Origin: Lachnospiraceae bacterium UBA3692
GTDB lineage: Bacteria > Bacillota > Clostridia > Lachnospirales > Lachnospiraceae
Direction: 5' to 3'
Assembly (NCBI GenBank): GCA_002372815.1
Contig: DFIR01000058.1
Span: 1-13,262, forward strand
DNA length: 13,262 bases
In this document: piece after piece, positions 6,096 to 13,060 of the stretch
Layout: each line of letters opens with the position of its first letter
How positions within the stretch are numbered: position 1 is the stretch's first letter
Made by a program: the position numbers and the translations under genes
Notes under the pieces: generated by a model
Told to the model about the DNA's origin: nothing
Seen by the model: the letters and a program-made list of their open reading frames with translations, nothing else
Database searches by the model: none

Positions 6096-6132
6096 AAACA
6101 CCGCGCAGAGGACCGTCCTCTGCGCGGTGTTT
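6096..6132. terminator. Bidirectional intrinsic terminator made from a REP-like element
   Basis: A perfect 17-bp stem (6096-6112 with 6116-6132) around CCG, flanked by eight A on the left and a T-rich tract on the right, lies between the convergent SDR and gpmA genes. The core GAGGACCGTCCTC is the family loop altered so that it is fully self-complementary, extending the stem. Terminator activity is expected in both directions, stronger for the minus strand where the eight A become a U-run after the hairpin. Confidence 0.85.
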
Positions 6133-6148
6133 CATTTTCACTTCCGGA

Positions 6149-6895
6149 TCATTTCGCCTTGCCCTGGTTGGCGACGGCTGCCATCTTGGCCTTCAGGGCC
6201 TCCTGGTCGCCGAGGTAGTAGTGGTTGATCGCCTTGAAATTGTCGTCGAACTCGTACACGAGCGGGGAGCCGGTCGGGATGTTGACACCGATGATGTCCT
6301 CGTCGCTGATGTTGTCAAAATATTTGACGAGAGCGCGGAGAGAGTTGCCGTGCGCGGCGATCACGACGCGCTTGCCGGCCTGCATGTCCTTCTTGATGAC
6401 TTCCTCGAAGTAAGGGACAGCGCGCTCGATGGTGATGGCAAGGGACTCGGTCAGAGGAAGGTCGGCGGGATCGACGTTCCTGTACATGGCCTGGTTGCCG
6501 GCGGCGCGCTCGTCGTCGGGGGTCAGGGCCGGAGGGGTGATGTCGAAGCTGCGGCGCCAGATCTTGACCTGCTCCTCGCCGTACTTCTCAGCGGTCTCGG
6601 ACTTGTTGAGACCCTGCAGGGCGCCGTAGTGACGCTCGTTGAGCTTCCAGCTCTTGATGACGGGAAGCCATGCTCTGTCCATCTCGTCCAGAACGTAGTT
6701 CAGGGTGTGGATGGCGCGCTTCAGATAGGAAGTGTAGCAGACGTCGAAATCATATCCTTCGGCCTTGAGGAGCTGACCGGCAGCCTTCGCCTCTTCGCGG
6801 CCCTTGTCGCTGAGGTCTACATCGGTCCAGCCGGTGAACAGATTCAGCTTGTTCCATTCGCTCTCGCCGTGTCTGATCAGAACCAGTTTCATCAT
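6149..6895 (-). CDS. gpmA: 2,3-bisphosphoglycerate-dependent phosphoglycerate mutase
   Basis: The 248-residue protein interconverts 3-phosphoglycerate and 2-phosphoglycerate in cytoplasmic glycolysis and gluconeogenesis. The histidine-phosphatase motif RHGESEWN starts at residue 8 with the phospho-accepting His9, Glu87 lies in NERHYGALQGLNK as proton donor, and His182 lies in AAHGNSLRAL. The LFTGWTDVDLSDKG segment is characteristic of the BPG-dependent enzyme. Length is normal (about 230-250). AGGAGGA lies ten bases before the first of two adjacent ATG codons; the second (6892) is the alternative. It is monocistronic, converging with the SDR gene and diverging from the TetR-type regulator. 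No convincing promoter was found in the 250-bp upstream region. Confidence 0.97.
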   Translation of the reverse strand: MMKLVLIRHGESEWNKLNLFTGWTDVDLSDKGREEAKAAGQLLKAEGYDFDVCYTSYLKRAIHTLNYVLDEMDRAWLPVIKSWKLNERHYGALQGLNKSETAEKYGEEQVKIWRRSFDITPPALTPDDERAAGNQAMYRNVDPADLPLTESLAITIERAVPYFEEVIKKDMQAGKRVVIAAHGNSLRALVKYFDNISDEDIIGVNIPTGSPLVYEFDDNFKAINHYYLGDQEALKAKMAAVANQGKAK

Positions 6896-6944
6896 AATGC
6901 GGAAATCCTCCTTTTCGCAGATCGATATTGGTGGGGGACAGGAT

Positions 6945-6963
6945 CCTTTTCCCCTTGAAAAGG
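6945..6963. other. Small hairpin in the gpmA leader
   Basis: CCTTTTC (6945-6951) pairs with GAAAAGG (6957-6963) around a five-base loop. It lies about 50 bases upstream of gpmA. It may be chance or a leader structure; no known riboswitch pattern was recognised. Confidence 0.3.
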
Positions 6964-7029
6964 CGCACTGCTCCCTATGAATAATAATTTAACAAATTCG
7001 CAGGGAGGTGTAAAGACTGCACAAAGACA

Positions 7030-7056
7030 GGAAACCAGATTTGTGAAATTGGTTTC
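7030..7056. promoter_or_regulatory. Operator-like palindrome 1 upstream of the TetR gene
   Basis: GAAACCA (7031-7037) is inverted at TGGTTTC (7050-7056), and ATTT/AAAT inside extends the symmetry. A second, related palindrome lies 60 bases downstream. Location in the gpmA/tetR intergenic region fits a site for the divergently placed or self-regulating TetR protein, but the pair could also be a dispersed repeat. Confidence 0.35.
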
Positions 7057-7089
7057 TTGCGGCGGCCCCGCACCAGGGCGTACGATAGA

Positions 7090-7117
7090 GGAAACCAGAT
7101 CGAAGGATTTAGTTTCC
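7090..7117. promoter_or_regulatory. Operator-like palindrome 2 upstream of the TetR gene
   Basis: GGAAAC (7090-7095) is inverted at GTTTCC (7112-7117), with AGATC/GATTT adding inner pairs. The left half AGGAAACCAGAT is identical to that of the palindrome at 7030-7056. It ends about 30 bases before the regulator's start codon, a position suited to autorepression. Confidence 0.35.
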
Positions 7118-7147
7118 GGAAATCCGGGGAAGGGTTTTGAGAAGACG

Positions 7148-7726
7148 ATGGACAGAGAGAGAGCACAGAAGCAGATCATGGAGGCGGCTTTTGAGGCCTT
7201 CCGGAAGAAGGGCCTTCACTTCACCATGAGTGACCTGGCAGCCGAGGTCGGCATGAGCAAGAAGACCTTGTACCAGCTCTTCGAGGACAAGGAGGACCTG
7301 CTGCTGCAGGTGGCGGATTACAGTTTTGACGCGATCAAGCGGAGCGAGGCGGAAGTGATGGGGGACGAGTCCCTGGACACGGTGGAGAAGCTTCGCGCGC
7401 TGATGGCGGCGATGCCGGACATCTATCAGTCGGTGGACCTCCGGAGACTGTATGAGCTCGAGCAGCGGCATCCGCAGGTCTACGCCAGGGTGCAGGAGCG
7501 GCTCGAGAGCGACTGGGAGTCCACGATAGCGCTGCTCAGGAAAGGCATGGAGGAGGGGAAGATCCGCCCGTGCAGCATTCCGCTGTTCAAGGCGATGTTT
7601 GAGGCGACACTGGAGCGCTTCTTCCGGGAGGACGTGCTGACGAAGGCGCAGCTCAGCTACCAGGAAGGCCTGCAGCAGGTGGTGGACATCCTTATTGACG
7701 GGATCACAGTAAAACAGGAGTCATAA
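7148..7726 (+). CDS. TetR/AcrR-family transcriptional regulator
   Basis: This 192-residue protein has a TetR-type helix-turn-helix at about residues 10-50 (FTMSDLAAEVGMSKKTLYQLF), followed by an all-helical ligand-binding and dimerisation half with no recognisable effector signature. The start is the ATG at 7148, giving the usual family length; an in-frame opening at 6977 would add 57 residues that merely translate the upstream palindromes. The ribosome binding site before 7148 is weak. The symporter gene starts 17 bases after its stop, so the regulator probably controls its own operon through the two palindromes upstream. The inducer is unknown but may be related to the transported solute. 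Confidence 0.88.
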   Translation: MDRERAQKQIMEAAFEAFRKKGLHFTMSDLAAEVGMSKKTLYQLFEDKEDLLLQVADYSFDAIKRSEAEVMGDESLDTVEKLRALMAAMPDIYQSVDLRRLYELEQRHPQVYARVQERLESDWESTIALLRKGMEEGKIRPCSIPLFKAMFEATLERFFREDVLTKAQLSYQEGLQQVVDILIDGITVKQES

Positions 7727-7743
7727 CAACAAGGGGGACAGCA

Positions 7744-9105
7744 ATGAAAAAACTGACAAAAGGCAAAATGTGGTGTTTCGCGATCGGGCAGTTCGGGTGG
7801 TCGCTGCTCTCCGCGCTGATCACGAACTGGCTCGTGTACTTCTACCAGCCGGACGCGGAGCAGATCGCGCAGGGGCAGACGCTCTTCATCCCGCAGGGCC
7901 GTGTGGTCCTGGGCATTGCGACGATCATCGGCGGCATCGCCGCGCTGGGAAGGATCTTCGACGCGGTGACGGATCCGCTGATCGCGAATATGTCCGACCG
8001 CTCGCAGAACCCGAAGGGCCGGCGTATTCCCTTCATGCAGAAGATCGCGTTTCCGTTCGCGCTGGTGACGGTGCTGGTGTTCTGGGCACCGGTGAACGGC
8101 GTGTCGGCCATCAACGGCATCTGGCTGCTGGTGACGCTGCTGCTGTTCTACCTCTTCATGACGACCTACTGCACGCCCTACAACGCGCTGATCTCCGAGC
8201 TCGGGTCGACGCAGGACACGCGCATCAGCATCTCCACCTATATCTCCGTGACCTTCCTTCTGGGAAGCGCGGTGGGATACGCGGCGCCTTTTATCTGGGG
8301 AGCCCTCGAACCCTCCCTGGGACGCATCATGGCCGTGCGCATCACGTTCCTGATCCTGTCGGTGATCGGTTTTGCCGCGCTGCTCGTGCCTACGTTCACG
8401 ATCAACGAAAAAGACTACGTCCACACCGCACCTTCGAATGACGACGCCTTCACCTCGCTGACCAAGACGTTCCGCAACGGCGATTTCCGGGTCTTCGTGG
8501 GAAGCGATGTCCTTTACTTCATCGCGCTGACGATCTTCCAGACCGGCCTGCCGTTCTTCATCACCAAGCTGATGAAGCTGCCGGAGACCTACACGACCAT
8601 CCTGTATGTGGCGATGACGCTCCTGTCTTTCGCCTGCTACATGCCGGTCAACTACCTCGCGCACCGCATGAACAAGAAGAAGCTGGTCCTCATCGGCTTC
8701 TGCGGCCTCGCGACCGTCTATGCCGTCACGTCCATCTCCGGCCTTCTGGGCATCTCCGGACTGGTATGGGGCGTCGTGATCGTGTGCGCGGCGGCCTTCC
8801 CGATGGCGATCCTGGGCATCCTGCCCCAGGCGATCGTCGCGGATATCGCGGAAGCGGATTCCTATATTACCGGCGAGAACCGCGAAGGCATGTTCTTCGC
8901 AGCCCGCACTTTCGCCTTCAAGATGGGACAGAGCATCTCCATGCTGCTCTTCACGGCCTTCGCCAGCATCGGCGTGGAGACCGGCTCCGGCTACCGCCTC
9001 GCGGCGATCGTCGCCGCCGTGATCTGCCTGGCCGGCGCCCTGGTCCTGTCCCGCTACGACGAGAAGAAGATCCTCGACCTGATCGTCACGGAGAAAGGCG
9101 ACTGA
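7744..9105 (+). CDS. GPH-family (glycoside-pentoside-hexuronide) cation symporter
   Basis: The 453-residue membrane protein has about twelve hydrophobic segments and belongs to the MFS_2/GPH group that includes MelB, XylP and UidB. The signature region is at residues 73-85 (DAVTDPLIANMSD), where the family's cation- and sugar-binding aspartates lie. It likely takes up a glycoside, pentoside or related solute with Na+ or H+; the specific substrate cannot be read from the sequence. Length is typical. AAGGGGG six bases before the ATG is the ribosome binding site, and it is co-transcribed with the TetR gene. No catabolic enzyme accompanies it directly, although a GH3 glycosidase lies 1.5 kb downstream. 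Confidence 0.9.
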   Translation: MKKLTKGKMWCFAIGQFGWSLLSALITNWLVYFYQPDAEQIAQGQTLFIPQGRVVLGIATIIGGIAALGRIFDAVTDPLIANMSDRSQNPKGRRIPFMQKIAFPFALVTVLVFWAPVNGVSAINGIWLLVTLLLFYLFMTTYCTPYNALISELGSTQDTRISISTYISVTFLLGSAVGYAAPFIWGALEPSLGRIMAVRITFLILSVIGFAALLVPTFTINEKDYVHTAPSNDDAFTSLTKTFRNGDFRVFVGSDVLYFIALTIFQTGLPFFITKLMKLPETYTTILYVAMTLLSFACYMPVNYLAHRMNKKKLVLIGFCGLATVYAVTSISGLLGISGLVWGVVIVCAAAFPMAILGILPQAIVADIAEADSYITGENREGMFFAARTFAFKMGQSISMLLFTAFASIGVETGSGYRLAAIVAAVICLAGALVLSRYDEKKILDLIVTEKGD

Positions 9106-9106
9106 T

Positions 9107-9133
9107 TTACACAGAGAACCGTCCCCTGTGTGA
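9107..9133. repeat. REP-like hairpin between the symporter and mtnN
   Basis: TTACACAG (9107-9114) pairs with CTGTGTGA (9126-9133), including one G-T pair, around AGAACCGTCCC. It begins two bases after the symporter stop and simultaneously encodes the last codons and stop of mtnN on the other strand. It lacks a T-run, so any terminator activity would be weak. Confidence 0.8.
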
Positions 9134-9829
9134 GGTGAGGAGCTGTGCCATGCGCCCGGCGACGAGGGCGCAGTGCTCTGCGGCCTGCGCCTCGAAGACG
9201 TCGTAAGTCACGGCGGTGGCCTCGTCCGCCTGGTCGGAGATGGCGCGGAGGATCACGAAAGGGAGGCCGTTGACATAGGCGGCCTGGGCGATCGCGGCGC
9301 CTTCCATTTCCGTGCAGAGGCCGCCGAAGGTGCGGCGGATGGCATCTTTTCTTACACGTTCATTGATGAACTGGTCCCCGGAGACGATGCGGCCTTCGAA
9401 GAGCTGCACGCCGGGGGCCATTTCCTGTACCGCCTGTGCGGCGGCGGCGCGGAGCTGCGCGTCTGCCGCGAAGACGGCGGTGCCGAGCTGCGGGACTTCT
9501 CCCGGCGCGTAGCCGAAGCCGGTCGCGTCCACGTCGTGGTAGCAGGCCTCCGTGGAGATGACGAAATCCCCGATGCGGATGCGGTCGTCGAGGGAACCGG
9601 CGACGCCGGTGTTCACGATGTGCGTGACCTCGAAGAGGTCCGCGAGGATCTGGGTGCAGATGCCGGCGTTGACCTTGCCGACACCGCAGCGCACGACGAC
9701 GGCAGGGGTAGTGCCAAGGCAACCGTCATAGAAGTCCATGCCGGCCCGCTTCACGACGCGGGCGATCTCCATTTTTTCTTTCAGGCGCGCCACTTCCACT
9801 TCCATGGCGCCGATGATTCCCAGTTTCAT
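9107..9829 (-). CDS. mtnN: 5'-methylthioadenosine/S-adenosylhomocysteine nucleosidase
   Basis: The 240-residue cytoplasmic enzyme cleaves adenine from S-adenosylhomocysteine, 5'-methylthioadenosine and 5'-deoxyadenosine. IGAMEVEV holds Glu10 (E. coli Glu12), TEMEGAA holds Glu176 (ribose binding, E. coli Glu174), and RAISDQAD holds Asp199 (general acid, E. coli Asp197). The start at 9829 follows GGGAGGAT by about eight bases; an ATG at 9847 lies inside that site and would add only MGGSSA. It follows luxS by 31 bases, so product S-ribosylhomocysteine passes to LuxS. The last nine residues (TSHRGRFSV) are encoded by a REP-like element, lengthening the protein slightly beyond the usual C-terminus. 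Confidence 0.97.
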   Translation of the reverse strand: MKLGIIGAMEVEVARLKEKMEIARVVKRAGMDFYDGCLGTTPAVVVRCGVGKVNAGICTQILADLFEVTHIVNTGVAGSLDDRIRIGDFVISTEACYHDVDATGFGYAPGEVPQLGTAVFAADAQLRAAAAQAVQEMAPGVQLFEGRIVSGDQFINERVRKDAIRRTFGGLCTEMEGAAIAQAAYVNGLPFVILRAISDQADEATAVTYDVFEAQAAEHCALVAGRMAQLLTSHRGRFSV

Positions 9830-9860
9830 AGCAGATGATCCTCCCATGCTTTATGCCGCT

Positions 9861-10340
9861 TTATTCCGGATAGACCAGGTGGGCCTGATCGATCCCTTCG
9901 AGGGTGTTCTTTAGGTACCTGGCGGCGAGCCAGCGGGCCATCGGCAGGTTCTGGTCGAGCCAGTTGCCGCACTCCTCCGGCGCCGCGCCCGGGATGTCTC
10001 CTTCGTAACCGGCGATAAACGTGAACATCTCCGTGATCAGGGGCGCGATCTCCGCCGAGGTCAGGTCGCCGGCGAGCAGCAGGTAGAAGCCTGTGCGGCA
10101 GCCCATCGGGCCGAAGTAAAGGATGCGGTCCTTCCACGTCGGATGATTGCGGAGAAACGTGGCGCCGAGATGCTCGATCGTGTGCATTTCCGCGGTATTC
10201 ATGACCGGCTCGCGGTTCGGGGCGGTCATGCGCAGGTCGAAAGTGGTGATGATCTCTGCGCCGGCGCGGTCTTTCCGGGATACATAGATGCCCGGTTCCA
10301 GGCGCAGGTGGTCGATGGTGAAGCTGGCGATCTTGTCCAT
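9861..10340 (-). CDS. luxS: S-ribosylhomocysteine lyase (AI-2 synthesis)
   Basis: The 159-residue metalloenzyme converts S-ribosylhomocysteine into homocysteine and 4,5-dihydroxy-2,3-pentanedione, the precursor of autoinducer-2. The metal ligands are His53 and His57 in MHTIEHLGATFLRNH and Cys124 in EECGNW; catalytic Glu56 and Cys81 (MGCRTGFY) are present, so the protein should be active. AGGAGG six bases before the ATG fixes the start. It is the first gene of a luxS-mtnN operon that recycles the product of SAM-dependent methylation. The putative promoter lies upstream with a perfect TATAAT. No S-box or other methionine riboswitch was seen in its short leader. Confidence 0.98.
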   Translation of the reverse strand: MDKIASFTIDHLRLEPGIYVSRKDRAGAEIITTFDLRMTAPNREPVMNTAEMHTIEHLGATFLRNHPTWKDRILYFGPMGCRTGFYLLLAGDLTSAEIAPLITEMFTFIAGYEGDIPGAAPEECGNWLDQNLPMARWLAARYLKNTLEGIDQAHLVYPE

Positions 10341-10385
10341 ATGGATCCTCCTTGAAGAAGTTTAATCTCTATTTCCGTGTCCTTC

Positions 10386-10414
10386 ATTATACGGAATGTA
10401 TCGCGAATAGAAAA
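10386..10414 (-). promoter_or_regulatory. Putative promoter of luxS-mtnN
   Basis: A perfect TATAAT on the minus strand (10391-10386) lies about 46 bases before luxS. The best -35 at 17-base spacing is TTTTCT (10414-10409), a poor match. The paired REP-like element starts ten bases further upstream. Confidence 0.42.
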
Positions 10415-10423
10415 GATGCAAGA

Positions 10424-10497
10424 GCGCGCAGGGGACGGTTCTCTGCGCGCCGTGTATAACTGTATACAGAGCGCGCAGAGAACCGTCCCCTGCGCGC
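10424..10497. repeat. Paired REP-like element (REPIN-like), copy 2
   Basis: The 27-base arms 10424-10450 and 10471-10497 are perfect inverted repeats, and the 20-base spacer continues the pairing with TGTATA/TATACA around ACTG. Each arm is also a palindrome (GCGCGCAG with CTGCGCGC). The right arm is identical to 5144-5170, the left arm nearly so to 5097-5123, and both elements are 74 nt. It lies between the divergent luxS and GH3 promoters. Confidence 0.9.
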
Positions 10498-10528
10498 GAT
10501 CCCCTGCGCACGCCCTGCGCGATCGCTG

Positions 10529-10557
10529 TTGTTCCCCGTGCGGAGAGTCAGTATAAT
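10529..10557 (+). promoter_or_regulatory. Putative promoter of the GH3 gene
   Basis: TTGTTC (10529-10534) and a perfect TATAAT (10552-10557) are separated by 17 bases. Transcription would start near 10564, leaving a leader of about 45 nt with an AAAGGAG site before the ATG at 10609. No operator-like palindrome was noticed apart from the paired REP-like element upstream. Confidence 0.5.
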
Positions 10558-10608
10558 TAAAAAAAGAGACATGCCGTCCGGTCAGTTGGGAAAAGGAGAC
10601 ATAAGAGC

Positions 10609-13032
10609 ATGGAAGAATATGAGATCCGTCATCTGAAGAAGATCCGCAGATATCTTGCGGAGTGCACTGTTCTGCTGAAAAACAACGGGGACTTCCCGCT
10701 CGGGAGTGCCGGGAAGATCGCCCTGTACGGCAGCGGCGCGAGGCATACCGTCAAAGGCGGTACGGGCAGCGGGGATGTGAACAGCCGCTTTTCCGTGAAT
10801 GTGGAAAGAGGCCTCGAGAAGAGAGGATTCGAGATCGTCACCCGATCCTGGCTGGACGCCTATGACAGGATCCGGAAGGACGCGCACAAGGCCTTTATCC
10901 GGGGGATCCGGGAGAGAGCGAGAAAGGAGCACACGGCAGCACTGGTCATCGGCATGGGCGCAGTGATGCCGGAGCCGGAATATGACCTGCCGCTGGACTG
11001 CGGCGGAAGATGGGAGGAGACCGATACGGCGGTCTATGTGCTGGCGCGCATCTCCGGCGAGGGCAATGACCGTCTGCCCGTGAAGGGGGACATCCTGCTC
11101 ACGGACACGGAGATCCGCGACATCCGCGCTCTCAATGAGAAATACAGCCGGTTCATGCTGGTCCTGAACACCGGAGGCCCGGTGGACCTCTCGCCGGTCA
11201 TGGATGTGAAGAACATCCTGGTCCTGTCGCAGCTGGGCGTGGAAACGGGATCGGCACTCGCCTGGATCCTGCTGGGGCTCGTGAACCCTTCCGGCAGACT
11301 GACCACGACCTGGGCCTCCTGGCAGGATTACTGCCAGCGGGGCGAGTTCGGCAACAAGGATGAGACCTGCTATGGCGAGGGCGTCTATGTGGGGTACAGA
11401 TATTTTGACACGGTCGGAGCCAGGCCGCTGTTCCCCTTCGGCTACGGGCTGTCCTATACGCAGTTCGAGCGCACCGGCGTGCAGGCGGAGCTGGACGGCA
11501 CGAAGCTCACGGTCTCCTGCGGGATCCGCAATATCGGGGAGCGCGCGGGCAAGGAAGTGGTGCAGCTGTACGTCTCCGCGCCTGCGGGGCGGATCGACAA
11601 GCCGTATCAGGAGCTGAAGGGCTTCGGGAAGACCCGGAAACTGAAGGCGGGAGAGGCGGAGACCGTGCAGATCACCTGCGATCTGCGGGATCTGGCGTCC
11701 TATGATGCGGCGGCGCAGGCTTTTGTCCTTGAGAAAGGGGACTATGTGCTCCGTGTGGGCAGCAGCAGCGCCGAGACCGGGGCGGCCGCCGTCGTGCGGC
11801 TTCCGGAAGATGTGTGCGTGCGGAAGGTCCGCAAGGCGCTCGGCGATCCCGGATTTGCGGATTATGTCCCGCAGGCCAGGGACACACAGATTCCGGAGGG
11901 GATCCCGGTCCTCACCGCGGATCCCGGCGCGATCGTCACGGAAGAGACGGTCTATGACGCGCCCGAGCCGGTCGATCCCGCGGTGGAGGCACTCACGGAC
12001 GAGGAGCTGGCGTACCTGTCCATCGGCGGTTTTGACCCGAAGGCCGGGGTGGCGAGCATCATCGGCAGCGCCAGCACGAAGGTCGCCGGCGCGGCGGGCC
12101 AGACGACAGGGGTCCTTGCGGACAGGGGCGTCGAGCCGGTCGTCATGGCGGACGGCCCGGCAGGCCTCCGGCTGAACCAGGAGTACTATCTCGACGAAAA
12201 GGGCAACGCGAAGGCGATCGGAGCGTCCCTCCCTGCGGGATTTGAGGATCTTCTGCCGCCCGGCGCGGGCCTCCTCATGAAGCTGATGGCCGGAAGACCG
12301 AAAAAGGGCGTGCAGATCCGCACCCAGTACTGCACGGCGATCCCGATCGGGACCGCGATCGCGCAGACCTGGAACCCGGAAGCCGCGCTGTGCTTCGGCG
12401 ACATCGTGGGCGAGGAGATGGAGCACTTCGGCGTCGATCTCTGGCTGGCCCCCGCCCTCAACATCCACCGGAGCATCCGCTGCGGGCGGAACTTCGAGTA
12501 CTACTCCGAGGACCCGCTGATCAGCGGCAAAATGGCCGCAGCGATCACAAACGGCGTGCAGAAGCACCCCGGCTGCGGCACGACGATCAAGCATTTTGCC
12601 GCAAACAATCAGGAGACCAACCGGCTTGCGAGCAACAGCCGCGTCAGCGAGCGCACCATGCGGGAGATCTACCTGCGCGGATTTGAGATCTGCGTGAGGG
12701 AATCGCAGCCGATGGCAGTCATGACGTCCTACAATCTCCTCAACGGCGTGCACACCTCCGAGCGCCGCGACCTCACCATGGACATCCTGCGCGCGGAATG
12801 GGGCTTCAAGGGTATCGTCATGACAGACTGGGTCGTCCCGATGATGATCGCGAAGGGCAGCAGACACCGGGCGGCGAATGCCGTGCAGACCATCCTCGCC
12901 GGCGGCGATCTCTTCATGCCCGGCGGCAAAGGCGACTGGGACAGCGTCATGAAAGCCCTCGCCGACGGCACCCTCACCCGCGAGGACCTCGCCCGCACCG
13001 GCACCCGCGTCTGGCGTATGGCCAAACGCTGA
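10609..13032 (+). CDS. Family 3 glycoside hydrolase with permuted domain order (beta-glucosidase type)
   Basis: The 807-residue protein has the GH3 domains in reversed order. The alpha/beta sandwich comes first (about 35-260, with KGGTGSGDVN), then PFGYGLSY near 277, a fibronectin-III-like domain (about 300-375, GKEVVQLYVSAP and PYQELKGFGK) and last the TIM-barrel domain (about 455-807). Substrate-binding KHFAANNQETNR is at 661-672 and the nucleophile is Asp740 in VMTDWV. Glu151 in RISGEGNDR is the likely acid/base by analogy with GH3 enzymes sharing that motif. This order is known from rumen Firmicutes such as Ruminococcus albus and Butyrivibrio. No signal peptide is seen, so it likely acts inside the cell on imported beta-glucosides or xylosides. 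Specificity is unproven. AAAGGAG supports the start. Confidence 0.95.
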   Translation: MEEYEIRHLKKIRRYLAECTVLLKNNGDFPLGSAGKIALYGSGARHTVKGGTGSGDVNSRFSVNVERGLEKRGFEIVTRSWLDAYDRIRKDAHKAFIRGIRERARKEHTAALVIGMGAVMPEPEYDLPLDCGGRWEETDTAVYVLARISGEGNDRLPVKGDILLTDTEIRDIRALNEKYSRFMLVLNTGGPVDLSPVMDVKNILVLSQLGVETGSALAWILLGLVNPSGRLTTTWASWQDYCQRGEFGNKDETCYGEGVYVGYRYFDTVGARPLFPFGYGLSYTQFERTGVQAELDGTKLTVSCGIRNIGERAGKEVVQLYVSAPAGRIDKPYQELKGFGKTRKLKAGEAETVQITCDLRDLASYDAAAQAFVLEKGDYVLRVGSSSAETGAAAVVRLPEDVCVRKVRKALGDPGFADYVPQARDTQIPEGIPVLTADPGAIVTEETVYDAPEPVDPAVEALTDEELAYLSIGGFDPKAGVASIIGSASTKVAGAAGQTTGVLADRGVEPVVMADGPAGLRLNQEYYLDEKGNAKAIGASLPAGFEDLLPPGAGLLMKLMAGRPKKGVQIRTQYCTAIPIGTAIAQTWNPEAALCFGDIVGEEMEHFGVDLWLAPALNIHRSIRCGRNFEYYSEDPLISGKMAAAITNGVQKHPGCGTTIKHFAANNQETNRLASNSRVSERTMREIYLRGFEICVRESQPMAVMTSYNLLNGVHTSERRDLTMDILRAEWGFKGIVMTDWVVPMMIAKGSRHRAANAVQTILAGGDLFMPGGKGDWDSVMKALADGTLTREDLARTGTRVWRMAKR

Positions 13033-13033
13033 C

Positions 13034-13060
13034 CTCACACAGGGGGCGGTCCTCTGCGCT
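13034..13060. repeat. Decayed REP-like element after GH3
   Basis: ACACAG (13037-13042), a loop GGGGCGGTCCT differing at two positions from the family form, and CTGCGC follow directly after the GH3 stop. Stem pairing is partly lost. It continues the pattern of one element at each gene 3' end. Confidence 0.5.

Noticed and set aside
6977..7147. 57-residue N-terminal extension of the TetR regulator
   Set aside because: The extension translates the two palindromes, has no ribosome binding site at 6977, and makes the protein longer than the family norm.
7657..8664. Minus-strand open frame opposite the symporter
   Set aside because: Highly charged shadow translation with no motif; the plus strand encodes a twelve-helix transporter.
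9830..9847. Upstream ATG of mtnN at 9847
   Set aside because: It lies within the Shine-Dalgarno sequence for the 9829 start, which gives the canonical MKLGIIGAMEVEV beginning.
10341..10385. S-box or other methionine-related riboswitch before luxS
   Set aside because: The leader is only about 40 nt and lacks the multi-helix fold and a terminator.
10582..13038. 818-codon minus-strand open frame opposite GH3
   Set aside because: Rich in Arg, Asp and His with no recognisable domain, whereas the plus strand encodes a complete GH3 enzyme with a ribosome binding site and promoter.
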